Below are positions 17,525-25,785 of a DNA stretch of 37,658 bases, piece by piece. A program made the position numbers and the translations under genes. Under the pieces are notes generated by a model that did no database searches, had not been told where the DNA came from, and was given only the letters and a program-made list of their open reading frames with translations. Each line of letters opens with the position of its first letter. The stretch's first letter is position 1. This DNA comes from Deltaproteobacteria bacterium (GTDB taxonomy: Bacteria; Lernaellota; Lernaellaia; JACKCT01): NCBI GenBank assembly GCA_020845895.1, contig JADLEX010000128.1, forward strand, positions 1-37,658, given 5' to 3'.

Positions 17525-18457
17525 ATGTCGAAGCGACCCGCTTTTGTGGTGTTGTGGATCCTGGTGGCGAGCGCGGGACTTCTTTTGGGCTGCGGCGACG
17601 AAAGCGATTTCGATGGGGACGGCGAGGATTGGGACTCGTGGGAGGAGGACCAGGCGATCGCGGCTTCATCCAGTCTTCGCGTTCTGAGCTGGAACCTGCG
17701 TCACGAAGGGTGGTCGGGCGAGACAAACTACGCGGCCGACGCCGCGCAGATATGGAACCAGTTCGGCGCGTCGGCGTCCTCGCCCAACGGGTGTGACCTC
17801 GTCTTCCTGCAGGAGGTCATGTATCCCGAGGCGGCCGAGGGCATCGCGGAGGAATTGGAAGCGCTCTCCGGCGTTACGTGGGTTGCCGAGGTGACGCCCG
17901 TGATCGGCCGGTCCACGTACAAGGAAGCCTATGCCGTGCTTTACCGCACCGACCGCGCGGACGTGGAGGATTGGTGGATCTGGAACGACGTGGGCGACAA
18001 GTTCGAGCGCGAGCCGATGATCGTGAAGGTCCGCGACGTGCGTAGCGGCGCGGACTACACGTTCATCAACTGGCACACGATTTTCGGATCGACCACGGAA
18101 CGCAAGGCGGAGGTCACGCAGATTTCCAAGGTCTTCGGTTCGGTGCAGGCCGCGGAATCCACGGATCAGGACGTGATTCTTCTCGGCGACCACAACGCGC
18201 CGGCCACGTCGAGCTGGTGGACGCCGTTCACGTCGTTGATCCCGACCGTCGGTTGGAAGATCAACGATCCGACGACGCTGAATTCCTCGGGCGCGTACGC
18301 CTCGGCCTACGACCATTTCTGGTTTCAGGCGTCCTATCTCACGGAGTTTTCCTCCGCCGGGCGCGACTACGTTGCGAACACGCAGAACTTTGTCACAAAC
18401 CTGTCCGACCACGTCCCGATCTGGATGAAACTCTACAGTACGGCGGATACGGACTGA
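17525..18457 (+). CDS. Lipoprotein of the endonuclease/exonuclease/phosphatase (DNase I-like) fold
   Basis: A 310-residue exported protein. Residues 1-23 are a lipoprotein signal with lipobox LLGC (lipidated Cys23), then an acidic linker (DESDFDGDGEDWDSWEEDQ). The EEP fold follows with its metal and catalytic motifs in order: LSWNLR (Asn), FLQEV (Glu), YAVLYR, INWHT (catalytic His), LLGDHNA (Asp/Asn) and the final SDHVPI (Asp-His). Such proteins cut DNA/RNA or remove phosphates from phospholipids (sphingomyelinase- and nocturnin-like relatives); the substrate cannot be told. Position +2 of the mature protein is Gly and +3 Asp, so outer-membrane sorting is plausible. ATG 17525 sits behind AGGAGGG (17514-17520); GTG 17522 is too close. 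It stands alone in its direction after the tRNA. Confidence 0.85.
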   Translation: MSKRPAFVVLWILVASAGLLLGCGDESDFDGDGEDWDSWEEDQAIAASSSLRVLSWNLRHEGWSGETNYAADAAQIWNQFGASASSPNGCDLVFLQEVMYPEAAEGIAEELEALSGVTWVAEVTPVIGRSTYKEAYAVLYRTDRADVEDWWIWNDVGDKFEREPMIVKVRDVRSGADYTFINWHTIFGSTTERKAEVTQISKVFGSVQAAESTDQDVILLGDHNAPATSSWWTPFTSLIPTVGWKINDPTTLNSSGAYASAYDHFWFQASYLTEFSSAGRDYVANTQNFVTNLSDHVPIWMKLYSTADTD

Positions 18458-18473
18458 TCGACGGCCGTCTCGC

Positions 18474-18502
18474 TCGACGCGGCGGCGGCGCGCGGCTACA
18501 TT
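18474..18502 (+). promoter_or_regulatory. Candidate promoter of the OppF/DppF-type ATPase gene, leaderless
   Basis: TCGACG (18474-18479, 4 of 6), a 17-base spacer and TACATT (18497-18502, 4 of 6). The ATG at 18509 lies at the expected transcription start, and no Shine-Dalgarno is seen. Confidence 0.35.
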
Positions 18503-18508
18503 CTCGGC

Positions 18509-19312
18509 ATGTCCGGCGAGCACGTGCTCCAGGTCCGAAATCTTCGCGTCGATTACCGGCGCGGGCGCGCGCTCACGCACGCGGTGCGCGGCGTCGATCT
18601 CGACATTTTTGCCGGCGAGTCGCTCGGCATCATCGGCGAGTCCGGCTGCGGTAAGAGTTCGCTCGGCAAATCGGTGTTGGGACTCGTCCCATCGACGGCG
18701 GACGACAGCCGGCTTTTCGGCGTCGCCACGAGCGGGCTTTCGCGCGACGGGTGGAATCGAGTGCGACGACGGGCGCAGATGGTCTTTCAGGACGTGGGCG
18801 GCGCGCTCTCGCCGCGCATGCGCGTCGGCGATGCCGTGACCGAAGGCCTCCTCGTCCACGGAATGATCGGCGGGCGTGAGGCGCGGCGCGAAAAGGCCGC
18901 CGAAGTGCTCAATCTTGTCGGGCTGGATGGAGGCGTCGCGCGCCGTTTTCCCCACGAATTGTCGGGCGGCCAGCGGCAGCGCGTGCTCATCGCCAGGGCC
19001 TTGTCGCTCGAACCCGAGTTCGTCGTCGCCGACGAGCCCATCGCCTCACTCGACGTGTCGGTCCAGACGCAGATCCTTGCACTCCTCGACGAAATTCGAC
19101 GCGCTCGATCATTCACGCTCATGTTCATCACGCACGATATCCGCGCCGTGAAGGCGCTGTGTTCGCGCGTTGCGGTCATGTATGACGGACGCATCGTCGA
19201 GCAAGGACCAACCGCCGAGGTGCTGCGAAATCCCGCGCACCCCTATACGCGTCTTCTCATCGATTCCGTGCCGTCGTTGGATTCCGTGGTCGAGAAAAGT
19301 CGAATATCGTAA
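18509..19312 (+). CDS. ABC transporter ATP-binding protein, OppF/DppF type (orphan)
   Basis: A 267-residue cytoplasmic ATPase of the peptide/nickel importer class. Walker A GESGCGKSS, Q-loop MVFQDVGGALSPRM, signature LSGGQRQR, Walker B FVVADEP followed by IASLDVSVQTQ, and H-loop ITHD are all intact. The C-terminal NPAHPYTRLLIDSVPSLD is the oligopeptide/dipeptide extension found in OppD/OppF and DppD/DppF. The normal partners (two permeases, a second ATPase, a binding protein) are not in the window, so the gene is orphaned. Unusually, the Walker A region lacks the long insert and the protein is shorter than typical OppF (about 320). No SD precedes ATG 18509. The next gene begins 27 bases downstream. 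Confidence 0.9.
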   Translation: MSGEHVLQVRNLRVDYRRGRALTHAVRGVDLDIFAGESLGIIGESGCGKSSLGKSVLGLVPSTADDSRLFGVATSGLSRDGWNRVRRRAQMVFQDVGGALSPRMRVGDAVTEGLLVHGMIGGREARREKAAEVLNLVGLDGGVARRFPHELSGGQRQRVLIARALSLEPEFVVADEPIASLDVSVQTQILALLDEIRRARSFTLMFITHDIRAVKALCSRVAVMYDGRIVEQGPTAEVLRNPAHPYTRLLIDSVPSLDSVVEKSRIS

Positions 19313-19339
19313 TTTGCCCACCAGAAATCGGGGGAAGCG

Positions 19340-20305
19340 TTGCGTACACGAACACTCGGCTGGACCGGCGAAAAACTGTCCGTCATCGGATTCGGTGCGT
19401 GGGCCATCGGCGGCGGCGGTTGGGAATTTGGCTGGGGGCCGCAGGACGACGCCGATTCGATCCGCGCGATCCATGTGGCGCTCGATATCGGCGTGAACTG
19501 GATCGACACGGCGGCGGTGTATGGCCTCGGGCGATCGGAACGCGTCGTGGCGAAGGCGCTCGAAGACCGCCGGGACCGCGTCTTCGTGGCGACCAAGTGT
19601 GCGCTCGTGTGGGACGATGCGGGGAAGATCTCGGGCCGTATCAAAGCCGAGTCGGTCCGGCGTGAGTGCGAGGATTCGCTGCGTCGCCTGAACACGGACG
19701 TCATCGACCTCTATCAGATCCACTGGCCGAATCCCGACAACGAGATCGAAGAAGGGTGGGGCGCGATTCAGGACCTCGTTCGCGAGGGCAAGGTCCGTTA
19801 CGCCGGCGTCTCGAATTTCTCGGTGGCGCAGATGGAGCGCGCCGGCGTCATTGCGCCCGTCGCGAGCCTGCAACCTCCCTACCATCTGTTGCGCCGGGAC
19901 GTGGAGGCCGAAATTCTGCCCTATTGCGGCGTGCAGAACATCGGCGTGGTCGCCTATTCGCCGCTCGCATCCGGGCTTCTGACCGGCAAATTCGACCGCT
20001 CGCGCATCGACGCGCTGCCCGATGAGGACTGGCGAAAACGATTCTCGGAAAACTACCGTGAGCCGAAGTTGACGCCGAATCTCACGTTTGTGGAAGATCT
20101 GCGCGCCATCGCGGCGGAACACGGGCGAAGCGTCGGGCAACTCGCCGCCGCGTGGGTGCTGCGCCGACCCGAAGTCACGTCGGCCATCGTTGGCGCGCGC
20201 AACGAGCGGCAGGTGGGTGAACTCTTCGCGGGATCGGACTGGGAGCTTCCCGCCGAGACCGTGGACCGAATCGAGGGGGCGTGGAAGACCCGTTTCGGCT
20301 CGTGA
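19340..20305 (+). CDS. Aldo/keto reductase
   Basis: A 321-residue NADPH-dependent (beta/alpha)8 oxidoreductase reducing an unknown aldehyde or ketone. The catalytic tetrad is complete: D56 and Y61 in WIDTAAVYGLGRSE, K86 in VATKC, H128 in YQIHWP. The cofactor-binding end AIVGARNERQVGE is also present. The start is TTG 19340, preceded by GGGGGAAG with about 5-base spacing; no ATG or GTG is available near the conserved RTRTLGWTGEKLSVIGFGAW start. It lies 27 bases after the orphan ABC ATPase and its stop is 7 bases from the converging CheA-like gene. Confidence 0.92.
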   Translation: MRTRTLGWTGEKLSVIGFGAWAIGGGGWEFGWGPQDDADSIRAIHVALDIGVNWIDTAAVYGLGRSERVVAKALEDRRDRVFVATKCALVWDDAGKISGRIKAESVRRECEDSLRRLNTDVIDLYQIHWPNPDNEIEEGWGAIQDLVREGKVRYAGVSNFSVAQMERAGVIAPVASLQPPYHLLRRDVEAEILPYCGVQNIGVVAYSPLASGLLTGKFDRSRIDALPDEDWRKRFSENYREPKLTPNLTFVEDLRAIAAEHGRSVGQLAAAWVLRRPEVTSAIVGARNERQVGELFAGSDWELPAETVDRIEGAWKTRFGS

Positions 20306-20312
20306 AACGTGG

Positions 20313-22091
20313 CTAGTTCGAAGAGCGCTTCAACGCGGGGACGACGAGGCGGAATGTGACCCCCCGGCCGGGCCGGTTGTCGATCTCGATCGATCCGCCG
20401 AGTTCTTCGAGCGAGCGAAGGACGACGTTCATCCCGACACCTCGGCCGGAGATTTCGTTCACCAACGCCGACGTCGTCAGGCGTGGGTGAAATACCAGCC
20501 GCCAGACGTCGTCATCGCTCATCGTGGCGTTCCGGGTTTCGTCGATGATGCCGAGAGCCAGCGCCTTTCCCGCGATTCGTTCGCGGTCGAGCCCGCGTCC
20601 GTCGTCGGCGACCTCGACGCACACCCGGGAATCCTCGCCCGCCGCCGAGATGCGGATACGACCTCGGGCCGGTTTTCCGGCCGCCTCGCGTTCGCCGGCA
20701 TCGGCCTCGATGCCGTGCGCGAGCGCGTTGTTGACCAGATGCACCAGCGCCGCGCCGAGCCGGTCCGCCAAGTGCCGCTCGATTTCCACGTCCTCGCCGC
20801 CGATCTCCACGTCGGCCTCGGTCTTCAGGTATTTCGACACATCATGAACGTAGCGCGGCATGTGATCGACGAGATCCCGGAAACGCACCGTGAGCAACCC
20901 GTTGATGCGCGTCTCGAGGTCGTCGATCAGGGCCGATGCCTTGGGCGCGGTGCCGTCACTCGATCTTGTCAGTTCGCGAATCCGGCGAATCGCGTCGAGA
21001 AGCTCCTCGATACGCGCCCGACGGACGGACAGATGCGTCGGCTGACCCTCGTCGAGCAGGTCGCGGATATCGGTCTGGCGACGTTGAACGTTCAGGGAGC
21101 GTTCGATGTCCGCGGGCGAGACCTTGCCGTCGTCCACGAGGATCTGGCCGAGTCGGCGTTGACGCCCGACCGCGTCGACCACGTCCTCGGCCTGGAGAAG
21201 CCCCTCTTCGACGAGAATCTCCCCCATCTTCTGGACGCGCGATCCGCGTGGGCCGAGCACCGCGGCGATCAGGTCGCGCATCGAGCGACGCACGTCGGTC
21301 TGAAACTGCGGCATCAGCGCGAGGCGCTCGTCGTCGAGAAAACGCGAGAGCGGCTCGAGGCTGACCACCGCGGTCATGACGCGCGGATTTGCGCCGTGCA
21401 GATCCTGCAGGTGCGCGAGACGCTGCCGAAAGCGCTTCGCGTCGGCGGCCGAAAGCGGGGCGTCCTTCATGCGACGTGCGAGCTGTTCCATCTCCTGCAA
21501 ATCGACGAACTCAGGCTGCGTCGCGAGCGAGTCGCCGGCCACGATCTGCGACCACCGCTCCTCGCGGTGCGCGCGTAGGCCTTCGCGCAGCGTTTCGAGC
21601 CGCTCAAACAGTTCGTGCACGTGCGGTGTTTCGAGAATCTCCGGGCTCGACGCGCTCTCCGCCTCGAGCATGTTGAGAATTTCGCGCAGCTCGTCGAATC
21701 GCGGCCGGCGGACGACGGCGATGCGTTTGGCGACGGCGTGATATCGTTGGTCGAAGTCGGTCATCATCGGGCGGCGGTCGATGCGATCCGCGTCGGGTTC
21801 GAGCTCGAGCGCCAGAACGTCGCGACCGAGCATCAGAAACGCGGCGACGTCGTCCGTGTAGTCGAGCCGGGAAGTCCGGAGCGCGTCGAGGATATTCTCG
21901 ACCTGATGTGCACGACGGCCGAGCGCGGGTTGATCGAAAAACCCCGCGCTTCCCTTGATCGAGTGGACCTCGCGGAAAATCTCGTCGAACCCGTCCTGCC
22001 GGTCCGTGGTATTGTCGAGTTCGAGCAGCCGCTTTTCCACGCGCGAGAGTGCGCGCCGGGCGTGGTCGATATAGTCTTCGGAAAGCGACAA
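20313..22091 (-). CDS. CheA-like histidine kinase with Hpt and repeat domain but no CheW (P5) domain
   Basis: A 592-residue soluble kinase. Order: Hpt/P1 domain (1-100) with phospho-His H43 in VHSIKGSAGFF; a helical middle (110-280); two tandem MshEN-like units at about 288-340 (MGEILVEEGLLQAEDVVDA and LGQILVDDGKVSPADIERS); a P3-like dimerisation helix pair (355-400); CheA-type ATP-binding domain with N box VHLVNNALAHGIE (450-462), G1 DDGRG (496-500), F box VFHPRLTTS and G2 SGRGVGMNVV (548-557). It ends at about 586, so the CheW-like P5 domain of true CheA is missing. No response regulator, CheW or receptor gene is nearby. The frame is open to 22790 across the SDR gene; TTG 22091 is the first plausible start ahead of the Hpt domain, with GGGG upstream. 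Confidence 0.85.
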   Translation of the reverse strand: MSLSEDYIDHARRALSRVEKRLLELDNTTDRQDGFDEIFREVHSIKGSAGFFDQPALGRRAHQVENILDALRTSRLDYTDDVAAFLMLGRDVLALELEPDADRIDRRPMMTDFDQRYHAVAKRIAVVRRPRFDELREILNMLEAESASSPEILETPHVHELFERLETLREGLRAHREERWSQIVAGDSLATQPEFVDLQEMEQLARRMKDAPLSAADAKRFRQRLAHLQDLHGANPRVMTAVVSLEPLSRFLDDERLALMPQFQTDVRRSMRDLIAAVLGPRGSRVQKMGEILVEEGLLQAEDVVDAVGRQRRLGQILVDDGKVSPADIERSLNVQRRQTDIRDLLDEGQPTHLSVRRARIEELLDAIRRIRELTRSSDGTAPKASALIDDLETRINGLLTVRFRDLVDHMPRYVHDVSKYLKTEADVEIGGEDVEIERHLADRLGAALVHLVNNALAHGIEADAGEREAAGKPARGRIRISAAGEDSRVCVEVADDGRGLDRERIAGKALALGIIDETRNATMSDDDVWRLVFHPRLTTSALVNEISGRGVGMNVVLRSLEELGGSIEIDNRPGRGVTFRLVVPALKRSSN

Positions 22092-22117
22092 GTGGGTGCC
22101 CCGATTCGAAGCGGCAT

Positions 22118-22146
22118 ATTCGACCCGGCCGCGGCCGCGGTCGAAT
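22118..22146. repeat. Inverted repeat in the CheA-like/SDR divergent region
   Basis: Arms ATTCGACC (22118-22125) and GGTCGAAT (22139-22146) flank a CGGCC/GCGGCC-rich centre that can also pair, giving a stable hairpin or a dimeric operator 27 bases upstream of the kinase TTG start. Function unknown. Confidence 0.4.
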
Positions 22147-22236
22147 TGCGCGGAAACTGGCGGTAGATATAGTGAGAATCCGCGCGAAATGGAAGCTGGA
22201 CGGGCCCCTGATCCGACGGAAAAATCGCGCGACGGG

Positions 22237-22252
22237 CTCGAAATATTTCGAG
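22237..22252. promoter_or_regulatory. 16-bp perfect palindrome upstream of the SDR gene
   Basis: CTCGAAATATTTCGAG is a perfect palindrome with an AT-rich centre in a GC-rich region, centred 25 bases before the SDR ATG and directly upstream of its Shine-Dalgarno. This is typical placement for a repressor operator, though the regulator is unknown. Confidence 0.4.
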
Positions 22253-22269
22253 AAGATTTGGGAGAATTG

Positions 22270-23130
22270 ATGGCCGGAGAGATCGGCGCGAAGGTTTTGC
22301 TCGTGACCGGCGCATCGTCGGGAATCGGGCGCGAAATCGTCCAGCGGTTCAGCGCCGGCGGCTGGCGCGTCTTCGCCACGATCCGAACGTCCGAAGACGC
22401 CGATTCGCTGGCGCGCCTGACTGGCGTGACACCCCTGATCTGCGATCTTTCAGCGCCCGGCGCCGCGGACACACTCATGGACGAATTCGCCTCGATTTCG
22501 TCCCGACTCGATCTGCTCGTGAACAACGCGGGGTTCGGCGTGCGTGGGGCCATCGAGGACCAGACCGACGCGGCGATCCGGGCGATGTTCGAGGTCAACG
22601 TCTTCGCCCCGACGGCGCTGGCGCGGCGCGCGGCGATGTTTCTACGGAACGGCGGCGGCGGGACGATCGTGAACATCAGCAGCGTCACCGGCGAACTGGC
22701 GTCGCCGCTCTCCGGCACATACGCCGCAACCAAGCACGCCCTCGAGGCGATCACCGACGCGCTGCGCATGGAATTGGAACGCGATGGCATCCACGTCGTC
22801 TCGATTCAGCCGGGTCCCGTGGCAACGCGCTTCATGGAACGCTCGTATCGCGACAGCGCGCCGTGGTTCGCCGCCTCGACACGTTACACGACCGACTATG
22901 CCCATGCACGTCGCGGTTGGGACCGGACGCACGCAAGCGCCATCCGGCCCGAAGTGATTGCCGATCTCGTGTGGCGGATCGCGCACGCACGTCGACCCGC
23001 GCCGCGCTACCGGCGTCATTTCCTCGCCCGCATCGCGCCGCATCTCGTCTACTGGATGCCCCGGCGTTGGCTCGACCGGTTGCTTCAGCGCTCGACGCAC
23101 CTTCTGCCGGGCCGACGCGAAAAGGGCTAA
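22270..23130 (+). CDS. Short-chain dehydrogenase/reductase
   Basis: A 286-residue classical SDR using NAD(P)H on an unknown alcohol or ketone. TGASSGIG (13-20) binds the cofactor; NNAG (85-88) and the tetrad N110, S138, Y151, K155 are complete. R38/T40 after the second strand (ATIRTSEDAD) suggests NADPH. IQPGPVATRF is the usual C-terminal substrate-loop entry, and the final ~60 residues are Arg-rich with HLVYWMPRRWLDRLL, resembling SDRs that act on membrane lipids. The frame is open further upstream, but ATG 22270 follows GGGAG with 5-base spacing and starts right before the first strand. Confidence 0.92.
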   Translation: MAGEIGAKVLLVTGASSGIGREIVQRFSAGGWRVFATIRTSEDADSLARLTGVTPLICDLSAPGAADTLMDEFASISSRLDLLVNNAGFGVRGAIEDQTDAAIRAMFEVNVFAPTALARRAAMFLRNGGGGTIVNISSVTGELASPLSGTYAATKHALEAITDALRMELERDGIHVVSIQPGPVATRFMERSYRDSAPWFAASTRYTTDYAHARRGWDRTHASAIRPEVIADLVWRIAHARRPAPRYRRHFLARIAPHLVYWMPRRWLDRLLQRSTHLLPGRREKG

Positions 23131-23217
23131 CGCCCGTCATAGCGCCGGCGATTCGCGATGTGCATGATACGCGGCCCGTGTAGGTTGCGCGTCCCCTGAA
23201 TCAGCCGGAAGGCGGAG

Positions 23218-25464
23218 ATGAACGTCACCAAAGAATCGACCTCGCGAATCGAAGATCCCCCGAGCGCGGATCCCATCGATCCCGCGCGCCGGAGCCATCT
23301 GATCACCGCGCTGACGGGGAAGGGATCGGACTACGAACCGCGCACGCACCATCTTCTGGACGACGGAACGCCACGATTCGTGAACCGGCTCATCGAGGAG
23401 ACGAGTCCCTACCTGCTCCAGCACGCGCACAACCCCGTGAACTGGTTCCCGTGGGGCGACGAGGCGTTTGAAACGGCGCGGCGACTCGGGCGGCCGGTGC
23501 TTCTGTCGATCGGATATTCCACGTGCCACTGGTGCCACGTCATGGAGGCCGAGTCGTTCGAGGACCTCGGCATCGCACGGTTCCTGAATCAGAACTACGT
23601 CGCCATCAAGGTGGACCGCGAGGAGCGCCCCGACGTGGACGCGATCTACATGAGCGCGGTGCAGATGCTCACGGGGCATGGCGGCTGGCCGATGACCGTA
23701 TGGCTGACGGCGGACCGCGCGCCGTTCTACGGCGGCACCTACTATCCGGCGCGCGACGGCGACCGCGGCGCGCCGATGGGCTTCTTGTCGATGCTCATGC
23801 GCCTGCGGCAGGTCTTCGACCGCGAACCGCAACGCATCGCGAAATCGGCGAAGGAGATCACCGACGCGATCCGCGGCCAGTTCGCAGCGCGGGCCGAGTC
23901 GGACATTCCCGGCCCGTCGGCTTTGCGCGACGCGATCGAGGAATTCGCGGCGGACTACGATCCGCGAGAGGGCGGCATCGACGGCGCGCCGAAGTTTCCG
24001 AGCAGTCTGCCGATCCGGCTGCTGCTGCGTTATCACCGGCGCACCGGCGACCGACGCTGCCTCGACATGGCGTCGAATACGCTCACGAAGATGGCGGCGG
24101 GAGGAATCTACGACCACGTGGCCGGCGGATTTCACCGCTACTCGACCGACCATCACTGGCTCGTGCCGCATTTCGAAAAGATGCTCTATGACAACGCCCT
24201 GCTGGTGCGCGCCTATCTCGACGGCTTCCTCGTGACGGGCGACGCCGATTTCGCCCGCGTGGCGCGCGAGACGCTCGATTACGTCCTGCGCGAGATGACG
24301 AGCCCCGAGGGGATGTTTTATTCCGCGACCGACGCCGACAGCCTCGGGCCGGACGGCCACATGGACGAGGGCTATTACTTCACGTGGACGTCGAACGAAA
24401 TCCGCGTGGCGCTAGGAGATGCCGACGCGGCGCTCGTGCTGGATCACTACAACGTGCGCGATCGTGGGAACTTCGAGGGGCGATCGATTCTGCATACGCC
24501 GATGCCCCTCGCGGTCGTGGCCGCGAGGCACCGTCTCGATGTCGAGGAGGCCCGGGGGCAGATCGACGGTGCGCGCGACATTCTGCGTCGGCGCCGCGAG
24601 GAACGCCCCAAGCCTCTTTGCGATACGAAGATTCAGACATCGTGGAACGCGCTCATGATTTCGGCTCTTGCGCACGGTGCGCGCGTCCTGGGCGATTCGC
24701 GTTACGCCGAAGCGGCCCGTCGAGCGGCGCACGAGCTGCTCGCATCCGTCCTCGTGGACGGGCGGCTACGTCACACCTTCAAGGACGGCGTGGCGCAGCA
24801 CGCGGGGTATCTCGACGATTACGCATTCCTGATCGGCGCGTTGCTGGACATCTTTGAAATGGACTTCGATCCGAAGGACCTTGCGTCAGCCAAACGCTTG
24901 CAGGGCACGCTCGACGCGCACTTCGCCGACGGTTCGGGCGGCTACTTCATGACCGCCGACGATCACGAAGAACTGCTCGCGCGGCAGAAGCCCATGTACG
25001 ACGGCGCGGAGCCGTGCGGAAACTCCGTGGCGGCCCTGAATTTGCTGCGGCTCGCCGCATACACGGGCGACGACGCATATCGCGTCCGCGCCGATGCGTG
25101 CCTGCGTGCATTCGGACAGGTGCTGACAAAACACCCTCGGGCGATGGCGGAGATGTTTTGCGCGCTCGACCTTTGCACCGATCGCGCGGCGGAGGTGGTG
25201 GTCGTTCGTGCCGAGGGGGACGGTGAGGACCCGCTGGTCGAGCGCTTGCGCCGGGTCTATCTGCCGAATGCGGCGATGATCGTGATGCGCGACGAGGCGC
25301 ACCAGCGGGCCCTTGCCGGTGCCTCACCGCTCGCGGCGAACAAGGTCCGCATCGGCGGACGCTCGACGGCGTACGTTTGCGAGCGCGGGATGTGTCTCGC
25401 GCCGACGACGGACCCGGAGGGATTCGAGCAGCAACTTCGCGAGGCCAAGCCGTATCCGTCGTGA
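23218..25464 (+). CDS. DUF255/YyaL-type protein: thioredoxin fold plus six-hairpin glycosidase-like domain
   Basis: A 748-residue cytoplasmic protein homologous to bacterial YyaL and human SSP411/SPATA20. The N-terminal domain (about 55-215) is a thioredoxin fold: [21 protein letters not shown], then C103-H-W-C106 in [14 protein letters not shown], then [12 protein letters not shown] and GGWPMTVWL. The remainder is an (alpha/alpha)6 barrel-like region with [28 protein letters not shown] and [17 protein letters not shown]. The biochemical role of the family is unsettled; redox function is inferred from CxxC. A polar N-terminal extension of about 50 residues is longer than usual. ATG 23218 has GGAAGG with 6-base spacing. 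A CDGSH iron-sulfur gene follows 69 bases later. Confidence 0.93.
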   Translation: MNVTKESTSRIEDPPSADPIDPARRSHLITALTGKGSDYEPRTHHLLDDGTPRFVNRLIEETSPYLLQHAHNPVNWFPWGDEAFETARRLGRPVLLSIGYSTCHWCHVMEAESFEDLGIARFLNQNYVAIKVDREERPDVDAIYMSAVQMLTGHGGWPMTVWLTADRAPFYGGTYYPARDGDRGAPMGFLSMLMRLRQVFDREPQRIAKSAKEITDAIRGQFAARAESDIPGPSALRDAIEEFAADYDPREGGIDGAPKFPSSLPIRLLLRYHRRTGDRRCLDMASNTLTKMAAGGIYDHVAGGFHRYSTDHHWLVPHFEKMLYDNALLVRAYLDGFLVTGDADFARVARETLDYVLREMTSPEGMFYSATDADSLGPDGHMDEGYYFTWTSNEIRVALGDADAALVLDHYNVRDRGNFEGRSILHTPMPLAVVAARHRLDVEEARGQIDGARDILRRRREERPKPLCDTKIQTSWNALMISALAHGARVLGDSRYAEAARRAAHELLASVLVDGRLRHTFKDGVAQHAGYLDDYAFLIGALLDIFEMDFDPKDLASAKRLQGTLDAHFADGSGGYFMTADDHEELLARQKPMYDGAEPCGNSVAALNLLRLAAYTGDDAYRVRADACLRAFGQVLTKHPRAMAEMFCALDLCTDRAAEVVVVRAEGDGEDPLVERLRRVYLPNAAMIVMRDEAHQRALAGASPLAANKVRIGGRSTAYVCERGMCLAPTTDPEGFEQQLREAKPYPS

Positions 25465-25533
25465 GATCGAGCGTGATTCGTTGTCAACGGCGGGGCCGAA
25501 CAGCTTCGCGAAACGTATTTACGGAGGTGCGTG

Positions 25534-25779
25534 ATGGGGATGCCGAAGGTGGCGGGCCGCCGGCCGGCGGTGACGGAACTCGACGCCGGATCGTACGCGT
25601 GGTGCGCGTGTGGGATGTCGGGGAATCAGCCGTTTTGCGACGGTTCGCATCGAGGATCGGGATTTCAGCCGATCCGCTTCAACATCGACGCGACGCAGAC
25701 CAAGGCGCTGTGCATGTGCAAGCGCAGCGAGAGCGCGCCGTATTGCGACGGCACGCACGCCACGGTGGACGACGAGTAG
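25534..25779 (+). CDS. Tandem CDGSH-type iron-sulfur protein
   Basis: An 81-residue protein with two CDGSH (mitoNEET-like) motifs, each binding a [2Fe-2S] cluster by three Cys and one His: C-A-C...PFCDGSH and C-M-C...PYCDGTH. Double-motif monomers are the bacterial relatives of mitochondrial MiNT (CISD3). They are thought to act in electron transfer or cluster handling. ATG 25534 follows GGAGG (25523-25527) with 6-base spacing; GTG 25531 is less well placed. It lies downstream of the CxxC thioredoxin-fold gene in the same direction and may share its transcript. Its stop is 6 bases from the converging next gene. Confidence 0.93.
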   Translation: MGMPKVAGRRPAVTELDAGSYAWCACGMSGNQPFCDGSHRGSGFQPIRFNIDATQTKALCMCKRSESAPYCDGTHATVDDE

Positions 25780-25785
25780 TCCGCG

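Noticed and set aside
22092-22790. Upstream extension of the CheA-like frame to 22790
   Set aside because: The extension is antisense to the SDR gene and has a shadow-type Ser/Arg/Ala-rich translation; the Hpt domain begins right after TTG 22091.
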